Below, in pieces: positions 47,024 through 57,087 of a stretch of 64,000 nucleotides of DNA. Origin of the DNA: Biomphalaria glabrata. Taxonomy: Eukaryota > Mollusca > Gastropoda > Planorbidae. The DNA lies in contig NC_074713.1 in assembly GCF_947242115.1 (NCBI RefSeq), positions 7,995,501-8,059,500 of the forward strand, read 5' to 3'. The translations under genes were made by a program, and so were the position numbers. Numbering within the stretch: the first letter of the stretch is position 1; the number at the start of each line of letters is the position of its first letter. The notes under the pieces are model-generated. The model had not been told where the DNA came from. It searched no databases and saw only the letters and a list, made by a program, of their open reading frames with translations.

Positions 47024-50000
47024 ATGAGACCCGACGAACACAAAAGAAAGAAAAACGAAGCATATAAAAGGAAACACGGCATAACTGGCGCATCGAAATC
47101 GAATGTTGACAAAAGTCTCAAAAACAAAGATTCCGATGATAAAAAGAAAGGCAAACATAAACACAATACTGTCAATGAAAAAACGGACACAAATGCCCAA
47201 CAAACACAGATAGCAATTAAAAAGATAGAGACTGCATCACAAGAAAAAAGTATACAATCTTACTCCTTATCAGGCTCATCTGATTCAGAAGAAAATGAGG
47301 TAATCTAGAATATAATGATTTGTATCAGCGCTTTCACTGACTTTCAGTTTTCAGTAGCTTATCCAAAACATGAAGCTTAAGTTCTAAAGTGATTGCAATA
47401 CTAACTCTTAAGTGAGCTTTTCAGAGTGTGGAGCAAGTAGTGAAGTACTTTGTTGACAGTGGCGTCAGTGGCTACCACATTACATTTTTTACAAAACATA
47501 GTTAGTTACTAAAAATTACTTTGGCTCTTCGTCTTGTTTATCTACTAAAACTTTCATGAACCTATTAAAATATGAATATTAAAAAACGTGTTTAGGGAAA
47601 TCTGGACACATGGCCTCCCTATCCTATACTATTAAAAAAAAAGGTACTCATTTAAAGTACGGGGTCTTTAAAATGGAAGCAGAAACATGACATAAATTCA
47701 AAGAAAAAAATGATATGTTTCGGTACTCTAAACATTTAGTGTTGAAGATGACATGTTTTAATTATAAAATATAAATACCTTATTGTTAACATTCTAGTCA
47801 CAAGAAACAGTCATTTGCTTTACATTAACATAGTTATATTACTGTTAGATAATGAACATGGAACAAGTTGCTGGAATGACTTCTGTATTGTAAGTCTCAA
47901 ATGGACATATTTGATTAGGTTAGCACAAGGAAACCTTATCTTATAATTAAGGGCTTACAATTTGAGCACTCTTTTTTTTTAAAGAAAATCCTGTCTTCTT
48001 CCCATACTTTTTGTGTTGGCTACATAATAATATATAATTATGTAGAAAGCTATACTATAAAAGTAATTGTTTTCTTCTTTATACTAAAAAATAAAACTTT
48101 GTCCCCAGAATGCAGAAGTTACAAAAAGTAAAAAGACTTATAGAAGGCGTCAGATTGAGAGTAATTGGCAGAAGTATGAATTGGACCCAAGTGCTGAGGA
48201 GGAACGTGTGACATCAAGAGGAGAGAACTTTGACAAGCTTATGAGCATGACAGGTAAAAGAAACATACTAGTACAGATTATTTGGCTGGTAAAGATTAAT
48301 ACAGTATATAATTGTTTATCAGAAACATCTTCATTTAATTTTAAAAAGATTTTGCACCTGAGTTTGTTGAATGCATCATCAATAAAAATTGAGCTATATA
48401 GTATCACTTTGATTGTAAAATGGGATTAGGGCAGGACAAATAAATGTTTGGAGCGAAATCGAATAAATGACAGTTCTGGTGACATTTTAGTTTGAAGGGC
48501 CTATTTACTAAGGAGTAATTATCTTCTGCTTTGAAGTAACATCTGTAATTGATAAGATAAAGAAAGAGACATAAAGAAAATACTATGCTCTTTGTTTTGG
48601 TGTGACATTAAAAAAGATATAAAAGTCTGTCACTATTAGCTACCAAACAAAATGGTGGTAATAAGACATGATAGCTGATTGGTAAAGTGCTTGGCATCTC
48701 AACTAAGGGGTCTCAATTTTGAATCTCGTGAAGAATGGGATTTTGAATTTCTGGATTTTTTAGGATGCTCCCGAGTCCACCCAACTCTGATGGGCACCTC
48801 ACATAAGTTGAAAATAAAGGTGATTGGTTACTGTGTTGGCCACATAACACCATTATTAACAGTCCTTCATGGCAACAGATGGTGTTCACATCACCAGGGT
48901 CTAAAACGTTTACTTCCCCATCATTACTTTTCATTTTGAACAAATGTACAATCATCAATATTTTTATAAACATTTAACAATCTCTAACAGCATGTTGATA
49001 TGAAATCAAGTAAATTGCTTAATGATGTTATATGAATCAAACATCCATGAAAAGCTTAAGTGAACAAAATTATGAGATTTGACATAAATATTACTCAGAT
49101 AATTTTAATTAAGGATAGATTTCAGATCAGATTTCTTTAAAAATTCATTTTAAATATACAATGATGAAACCTTGAATGAAATCATTTTGGCCTCTAACTG
49201 TCAAGTTTTTGCTACCAATTTCTGACTTTATTGGTTGAGTTTTTTTTTCTTATCAAGATCTCTGCTACTTTTAGTTTAACTCCTTATCAAGATTCCATTC
49301 TAGTGGATTAGTTGACCTTTAGTTCAAAAATATATTTTTGACCTTTAAAGCTTATGGTTCACTTCTCCCTGCTGAGCAGTTAAAGCCTGGAATACCCACT
49401 TATTTTTTGTGATTATTGCCACAGCTGTGTTGGCCCCAGTTTAGATCATTCTACCATGGATAGCACTGCTAGATTTATCACCACTGTGAGTTGTAACATT
49501 GTTAAAATGCATGTGAAATTCCTGTTTTTTTAATTGTCTGTTCATTTTTTGAAATTCAAATGTGTGATAATTGGACACATGAATATAACAATTTATTATA
49601 ATTTTATTTTTTTTATTTAACTGTATGAAGATGCATTAGCGTTTGACAAAACAAATACACATTTCATATAGTTTTAATAGTGTAACATCATTACACCTAG
49701 CCAGACATAATTTATTATTGCTATTGGTTTCAGGGAAAGCTTTATCACATTTCCGTTTCAAAGATGAATTGGAATGGGAACATGATGTGGTTGCTGATGA
49801 CTTGAGAAGCTCCCATCAAATTCTAAATATAGATTCATCTCAACTTTCTCAATATTTGTCCTGCATCCCAGTTCACAAAGTTCTAGGCATCAGCTCTGAT
49901 ATATTTACAGTAAGAAATTACAGTTTTATTAACATTCTATAGTTTTAAAATGGAGTAAAAAAAATCTTCCATTTCCATTACACAACACTTTGAACTAAGT

Positions 50001-51681
50001 TAAAGAAAATGCAAATATGTACCACTACTAAAAAAAAAAAAGCATGCATGGCATTTTTCACCCTGCAAAGTTTGGTAGTATGGTTATGTATCAAATGGAT
50101 ATAACACAATTATTATTGCTAGGGCCACCTGACATCATGCCAGACTGAAAATAAAACTTAAAAGTCATAATAACAATACATCTCTTTATTTGCAGCCGTC
50201 TCAGGTGGAAGAAATGATTGAAGAGGCCAAAAGAAATGCAGGTGTTTTGTCGCATGATACACATGAGACTAAAAGCTTGCAAGATGAAATGAATAGGACA
50301 AACCATGCTCCTGCCACAAACCTTCATAAGATTGATCATCCTGTTTCTAATTTGAGTCCATTAGAAAGTACAACTTTACTTAAGACTGTAACTAAGCCAC
50401 ATGTAGAGAGGCCTACAACAGAAAACCAAGTGACACATGAGCCATCACTTAATTCTACTTGTATTGAGGTTGTGGGCAAAAAAGCTGCTTTAGACAGACT
50501 GAGCTTAGAAGATGAGGATTTAGATTTACTACTAGGTGACTCGAGGGCTAATACAACAACATTGGAGGAGCAGAATATGTTGAATACATCTCTTTCAAGT
50601 AAATTGTCAAATATTGTAGACACTACACATTCAACACCAGGTAAATTTTTATGTTTTAAAGTTGTATCTTTTTTGCAAAAATCAATTTTCTCTTATCTTA
50701 TAAAATTAAAAAAAGTAACTTTTTAAATATGAAGATTTGTATATGCAACAAAAATTATGAAGCTTAAAGTTAATGTAGTAATAGTTAGCAAAATTGGACT
50801 ATTGCGTATTTACATCCGTTCAATATAGTAAACTCTTTGCCCATAGTGTATGCAGTAAGAAGAAAATCAAATGATTATTTATAGGTTTAAAAGAAAAAAG
50901 TTATACATTTATAAAATTATTTAAAAAAAATTATACATTTATAAAATATTCATCTTATGTTTTTGAAAAAAATTCTAATTGTTTTAAAAAATGTTCATGA
51001 AAAGTAATTAATAATAATAATAATAATAAAAATAATAATCTTTATTATCCGTAAGGAAATTTGTCTTACAATTTGTGCATTACACCAAACAAAAAACATT
51101 ATAACTATAAGAAACCAAAGTGTACATTCACACCAGACTCACTCATAATTTACATGTGACAAAGTTTATACTAGATTGTTCTTATTTAATGATTTGATTG
51201 CCAGGGGAACAAAAGAGTGTTTGTGTCTGTTTGTCTTTGCTATTGGTGTCTTGTATCTCTTTTGTGATGGTAAAATCACAAAATCCTGACACAAAGGGTG
51301 ATTCTTTATTTCGAGGATCTTGTTAGCTTTTTTATAGATGTTTGTCTCAAACAACTGCCCAAATGGGGTTTGTTTTTTGCCAATGATTTTGCCAGCAGCA
51401 TTTAGGATTCTATTAAGTTTATTTTTATTTTTAATGCTCAGATTGCCATACCGCTAAGAAATATTATTTTATTTCCTGATTAGACAGAATTTTATTTGTT
51501 GTAAAAAAAATTTTCACAAGAACCTAAAGAATTTTTATGCCTTTAACAATTGTTTTTTTTTTTAATTGTATTATTTTAATACATTTTGTTTTTTGAAATA
51601 CTTTCTTTAGCACCACTCAAAGTATCATCTAAAGTAGAAGACAGTTTAGAGGACTGGCTGGACAGTGTTCTGGATGACTGA
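47024..51681 (+). CDS. AVEN: Cell death regulator Aven
   Basis: Five exons: 47024-47299, 48109-48253, 49734-49909, 50196-50640, 51611-51681. All have GT-AG sites and continuous phase, giving 370 aa. The match to the Aven family rests on separate short motifs in the right order: YRRRQIESNWQKYE (human RRKIVSNWDRY type), GENFDKLMSMTGKALSHFRF then DELEWEHD (human FSQFRFAEEKEWD type), a central SQLSQYLSCIPVHKVLGI, DRLSLEDEDLDLLL (human LEEELDLLL), and the C-terminal LEDWLDSVLDD (human LEDWLDSMIS). Known: Aven binds Bcl-xL and Apaf-1, restrains caspase activation, and activates ATM/ATR at the G2 checkpoint. The N-terminus here is Lys-rich (RKKNEAYKRKH, DDKKKGKHKH) where the vertebrate protein has an RGG/Arg-rich region. 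Introns hold a SINE and a LINE end. Confidence 0.9.
48668..48912 (+). mobile_element. SINE family A copy, worn
   Basis: The head is degenerate (GCTGATTGGTAAAGTGCTTG), then GAAGAATGGGATTTTGAATT, GCTCCCGAGTCCACCCAACT, GATGGGCACCTCACATAAG and TGATTGGTTACTGTGTTGGC. It lies in AVEN intron 2, in sense orientation. Confidence 0.75.
51010..51480 (-). mobile_element. LINE 3' end with ATT-rich tail
   Basis: The minus strand encodes ILNAAGKIIGKK, QTPFGQLFETNIYKKANKIL and KRYKTPIAKTNRHKHSFVPL then AIKSLNKN, typical of the end of a LINE reverse-transcriptase ORF (a late hydrophobic helix, then 'R...SF.P.AI..LN'). It ends with a short 3' UTR (GACAAATTTCCTTACGGATA then ATAAAG) and an ATT-type repeat. It lies in AVEN intron 4, antisense to the gene. 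The open frame at 51354-51166 suggests moderate age. Confidence 0.7.
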
Positions 51682-51797
51682 TCAATGAAACACATGTACA
51701 ACTTAACATGATATGAATCATTTTGTTTTTGTTGAAAAAAAGTATATATATGTTACTGGCACAGTGCGAAATGTCTAAGCATTCTATAGAGACGTCC

Positions 51798-51838
51798 AGG
51801 CAAAGTGAGAAATAATTTCTCCATTTCCTACTTTGCCT
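51798..51838. repeat. Imperfect palindrome (copy 1)
   Basis: AGGCAAAGTGAGAAAT (51798-51813) and ATTTCCTACTTTGCCT (51823-51838) are inverted repeats with a 9-base loop. It lies in the AVEN 3' UTR, 117 bases after the stop. A second copy lies at 52387-52425. Confidence 0.8.
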
Positions 51839-52121
51839 AGGCATTGTATAGAATGACTACAACTGCTTTAGGCAATGCTTTAAAATTTAAATGATGATTG
51901 AAAGTATTTTATTAATAATATAAATTTCTCTGAATAATATTTCTACTCGCTAGTAATGTAAATAATTTAGTCTTCCTCTTTAAAGTGTGTAGTTTAATTA
52001 GGACTGCCTAAGTGTGCTTTGTACAACTTCATTGTACTAGGTCAAAAGTTCATACATAAGATGTTTCATATTGTGTTGTATTAAAGGCAAAAGAAAATAT
52101 GTCTATTATGTAAGCAAGGCA

Positions 52122-52127
52122 AATAAA
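52122..52127 (+). promoter_or_regulatory. Candidate AVEN polyadenylation signal
   Basis: Canonical AATAAA about 440 bases past the AVEN stop codon. A second one follows at about 52255. Confidence 0.45.
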
Positions 52128-52386
52128 ATTACTAAGTAGGAACCACTTGAATAGATATTGACAAAGCTGGAATAGAATTTAATTTATCATGTTAAACAAG
52201 GCTTCAGTGCGATTCATTTTTTGTCAGAAATATTGACACATATTTGGCCATTGAAAATAAAAGTGCTTTTATTTTCTGTCCTCCTTTGTAAGGCTTTCTC
52301 TTTTATTATCCATTATGGGTTTGAATGTTTCTGGTAAGCCTCAGTGGGTCTCATGGCGTTTTTTCTCAACATAAGATAATTTTTTT

Positions 52387-52425
52387 AGGCAAAGTAAGAA
52401 ATGATTCTCCATTTCCTACTTTGCA
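52387..52425. repeat. Imperfect palindrome (copy 2)
   Basis: AGGCAAAGTAAGAAAT (52387-52402) and ATTTCCTACTTTGCA (52411-52425) form the same hairpin as 51798-51838, with the same loop-flanking word TTCTCC. Confidence 0.8.
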
Positions 52426-53845
52426 TAATTATTTTATAGACACCTTTTCAGGGCTAGTGTTCTGTGGAACACAGTCTGGGAGACACTACATTAAGTCATT
52501 AAGGGCTAACGTGTTAAGTCTCAAGGCATGTACAAAAAAAATCTTGCCTTATATTCACATATTCGAGCTATAAAATTCAATTAACTAAAAATCTTGCTAT
52601 TTATTCATTATTTATTAATGTTGGCTATTGTGGAATAGATGTTTATGTTTATATTGAAATTCATAAAAAAAAAAAAGGAATTAAAAACTGTGATCAATTA
52701 GTTCATAGTTCAATTTTAGTCTTGATCCCATAAATCTTCATGAACTCAGGTGTTGTTTTTGGTAATTCCTTTTTAATACAAATACCCTAATCTAACAATA
52801 GTACATTCTTATAAATCTACATACACAATACAAGAAATAAATACATTAAAAATGAACATCTGTTGCTATTATTATTGGAAAAAAAAAAGTCAACTAATTA
52901 CAATATTTGTAAAGAAAAATGTGTACCCAACAAAAACTGTGTGAAAAATGAACACACATTTTGTGCATGACATATACAAGCCCCTCTGAAGTGGGTTGAA
53001 AAACTGAAGAGTACAGGATGACTTCATTAAACGTGTGAATAGATAACTAACAAAAAAGATTGTAAATGCAGTTTGCCACACATTGAATTATGCATCTAAG
53101 GTTCTATTATTTTGATGAAATTTTTCAGGATTTTTTGCTTACAACACTTGATCCAGACTTGAGGGTTCTATTATGACAATAAAAAAAAATGCATTTGTTT
53201 GAGTGAAGAGCTATTGGTGGTGGTCCTAGGAGGGAAAAAAAAGATCTTTTAAACTCCAACAATAATAATACGTCGACACTTTGCATAAAGGTATAAATCA
53301 CAAAGATGATGTTTTAGGATAAAATATTTTTAACTCTCAACTCTGGTGTTCATTTAAAAAAAAATGTAACTTGCATAGAAATACCAAGACCACATTAGTA
53401 ATAAAAAGTTTAAACCAACTCAGAATGAGGTAAATTCATATGAGGTAAATTCATGTTCAATCTAACTACAAATTGTATACCATAATAGATAAGTATTACA
53501 TCTAATTTATAAAATCTAAATCTTTACACTTACAGACAAAGCATTTTGTGTGGTGACAATCATGGCACACTGTGTACACATGAAGATGGTGGCATCCTGA
53601 GCTTATTAAATATTTAAAGTTTTTTTCTAATAGAATTTGATAGCAAAAAAAAACTTATCTTATAAGAGGAGCTCCACATTTACAGCAATATATCTCAATG
53701 CTAAAATATTTATTTCCCTTTTAAATATCAAAGAAAATTAATTAATTACTACTATTTAATTATTTCAGTTGTTTATTTTTTTTTTTTTATTGATTCATGT
53801 TTGTTTGGAACGATGAATAATACTATATTTATGCAAGTTTTCAAC

Positions 53846-53930
53846 TTTCATTGGTTGAGTTACTAGTTAAATAACGTGTTCAAAATTTTGTACACGAGTG
53901 AGTTGATACAAGGTTTATAAAAAAAATATA
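53846..53930. repeat. Repeat fragment sharing 27 bases with the EGF gene's last exon
   Basis: Bases 53846-53872 are identical to 54626-54652, which are the first 27 bases of the last EGF-gene exon. The bases that follow (AAATAACGTGTTCAAAATTTTGTACACG... GAGTTGATACAAGGTTTATAAAA) resemble 31480-31545 (TAAATAGCGTGTACAAACTTTTAG... GAGTTGATATAAGCTTTGTAAAA). The surrounding sequence is therefore part of a dispersed repeat. Confidence 0.6.
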
Positions 53931-54073
53931 ATAATAGAGTGTAAACTACATTCATAAAGTATAGAATCTAAATGATTGATATTCTAGGCCAAATTATATA
54001 TGTTCTTTTTAGATCTACAAAATAAAATGAGATTGTACTGTTAATTTCTCATGCTACAAGCATGTTTAGTTCA

Positions 54074-54245
54074 TTTTGGTCCTATCTCTTTTGTGGACAA
54101 GTGTGGTGAGGTGGTCTCTGGGAGAAGGTTTTCTGAGCTGCCCTTAGGCGCTCAGCAAATACAACTCTGCTCGAGTCAGGATTTAAACTCTGAACTCCCT
54201 TGATAGGTAGCTAGGCAAGATTTGCTTCTCAGCCACACACCCCAC
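54074..54245 (-). mobile_element. tRNA-derived SINE, family C
   Basis: On the minus strand the head reads GGTGTGTGGCTGAGAAGCAA with a B-box-like GTTTAAATCCTGACTCGAGC, then GAGTTGTATTTGCTGAGCGC, CTAAGGGCAGCTCAGAAAAC and a tail TTGTCCACAAAAGAGATAGG. The body differs from SINE families A and B. It lies just downstream of the EGF-gene stop codon, probably within its 3' UTR. Confidence 0.6.
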
Positions 54246-54341
54246 TGTTTGCTATTCAACAATAATCTTTCAAGTTTCACAAACAACAACAAACAAACAA
54301 TGATAGTAACATGATAAAATGGCAGAATAGAAATCCAGACA

Positions 54342-57052
54342 TTAATAACGGAATGCTGATGGAGTATGTAAAAATTCATCATAGTCCAGTATACTGCCAT
54401 TTTGAAACCTTCCAGAGCTGGCACTGCTTCCTGCTGGGGGAAATTGTTGGTAGAAAGATGACGGGAGAGAGAAGCAGAAATCTTGAGGTCTGTGTATGTG
54501 TCTCTTTCTTAGGATGATTCCGGACACCCCAATGATTGTCCCAAGAGCCAAGAGGATCCCCAAGATGCTGAAGAGTACCGTTGGATTCAGACGCCCACTA
54601 AAGATGATCAATCCATTTCTAGAAATTTCATTGGTTGAGTTACTAGTTAAATCTGAAGATACAGTTTGGCATTCAATTAAACATTTGTGTATATTAAGTG
54701 ATCACTATCAATTGATAGAATAAAAAATACTTTTATCTTTAAAAGTAAACAAAAAGCTTTTTATAACCTGCGTTAGACATGCGCTAGAATATACCATTTT
54801 TTTGTAAAGAATAACCCTCCTGTATTTGTAAAGAAAAAAAACTTTTCTGAAAATAAAATTTCTATATTAACTGCTGGAAATTACTCTAAAGACGTTGCTA
54901 CAAATAATAATAATAATAGCAATGTCTTCGATTCCTAAGATTAAGAATGAGTGCATTGATTCACATGACTACGCAAACCCAGTTTCGACCTGCATATTTT
55001 CCCACAGCTGATGCAAGGGTGTTGTGCTTTAACAAAAATACTTACTGACAAACTGGCAAGACAAGCCTGAATATTGAGGTAAACATTGACAATGAAAACC
55101 TTGAGTGGACCTGGACACCTCACACGTCCCGTTATTGTGGCACGGTTGTGATAAACACGGGTCTGTAGACACATCACAGCGGTCACCACTGAAACCTAAA
55201 GTTAGAAATTTTATAGTAGAAATTAACCAGATGATTGCATCAACATGAGCAAGATTAAGTTAATTTGGAACGAAATAAAGTTTTAACTCTTTTTCTCCGT
55301 AATTATTTTCCAGGTTGCGAAGGAATTACTCATTTTGCTTATTAGTATTCCACTACCATGATTTGATTAAGCATCAATAACTTTTTCGTTTGTTATCAGA
55401 TAGTGTTTTATTTGGTGTAGACTTAAAGGGGAATGAGTGCTCTTTTTATATAATACAAAGTAAAGCTTATAAAATCAAACATTAATTTAATTTAATGAGG
55501 TCAAATCAACGATGGTATCGTTAATAAGGAGAGAAAGAGTTAAACTCTTTAAGTTAATAAAAGAGAGCAATGATGAAATGTAAGCCCATATGTCCGTGAC
55601 ATTATTTCATGCTTTCTTTACTTCTTACATACTTTTTAAATATCATTACTTATACTGGGGAAAAAGAGAAAACACGAACATATTTACTGCATTTAATATA
55701 CAACAAAATACGGTAATGGCGCATAAATATTTCCTTTCAATTTAAACATTAATTATGCCTAATTGAGCAAGTATAGTAATAAGACTTGTCTTCGAGTCCG
55801 AAGATTAGTGAGGAATGCAGTATTTCCCGTGGCTGCGCAGCCCCAGCTGTGACCTACATATTTTGCCACATCCAGGGTATGAAGCATAACCATTGTCCGC
55901 AGGTGGTTGATTTAGATTTTCTTTTCGCCGTCTGCGTTTGTCCTCGGCAGCGGATTTTCTGTTGGTCTCAAATGTGTATCCCGCGGCCTTCGTGAGTGAC
56001 CTCCAGCTGTCACGTTCTGAGGCCGCATGCAACCAGGTGCTCTCTTCTATGTCAGCCAAGGAAAGTTGAAGCAAGTATATAGGCCTACTTTTAAACATTT
56101 CTTTTTATTCAATTAGTGTCATAAAGGACTGGCTTGGTCACGTTCGTAGAATGCCACAAGGTCGACTTCAACAAGACGCTATGTTTGGTGATCTATCAGA
56201 AGGCAGGAGAGCCGCTGGTCGTCCACTTTTAAGGTACACTGATGTGTGAATACGCGACATGGAGCTCTTCAAAATCGACACTAGCAGCTTGGAGAAAAGG
56301 AAGGGTCCCGGACTGTAGATGCCAAAACAGTAGTAGAAATAAGGGTGATAGTACAACGGCGCCTGGTGACTACAGATACCCAACCTGTGACTGTAGCTGT
56401 GTATCAACGATTGGCATGTCACACAAGAAGTTGCAAAGGGAAAAGATTGTCTATCGAGACGTAAAATGTCACAGAATAATAAATGCATTAAATATATACA
56501 CGTTTTCCTCTTTTTTTTTTTTTAAATCACCGTATACCTACTTTTGTAGCCCCATGTATTTCAAAAAAGTTTTAATTATCATATACCTCACATTTATCAC
56601 AAATGTAACACTGGGTCGACCATACTGTTCTTTGAATAACGGTAAAGAGCTACAGCCTAGGGTTCTTATCATATTGGCTGCAAACCCCAACAGTGGCAGA
56701 GATTGAGTCATGTATGGAAAAACAAGTAGGTCACATCTGGGTCTTAGAGCCAATTTAAATAGGCCTAGTGCACTTATCCTAAATATTGGGAAATATCTTA
56801 GGTAGAAAAGTGCACATATAGGCCTATATGTGTATGAATTGGTCTAAAGCAATAGGTCTGCGTGCTGGTTGGGCAAAAGGCCAAGACAACGACCATCCTT
56901 AACTTCCATTACGCATGTCAGGTACCCATTAGAGATAGGTGGACTTAGCGGTGTATACAAATCCCGAAGTTCAAAATCCCAGTCTTCAATAGGATTCAAA
57001 CTCGACACGCCTTTGTTCGGAAGTCAAACACTTTACCATTGGGCCACCACGC

Positions 57053-57087
<35 letters not shown>

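Larger units (their letters stand above)
51682..54073. other. AVEN 3' UTR and spacer to the EGF gene
   Basis: AATAAA hexamers at 52122-52127 and about 52255-52260 are candidate AVEN polyadenylation signals. Beyond about 52300 nothing coding is recognised. The 3' UTR of the converging EGF gene must end somewhere in 53500-54341. Two copies of a hairpin-like sequence are entered separately. Confidence 0.5.
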
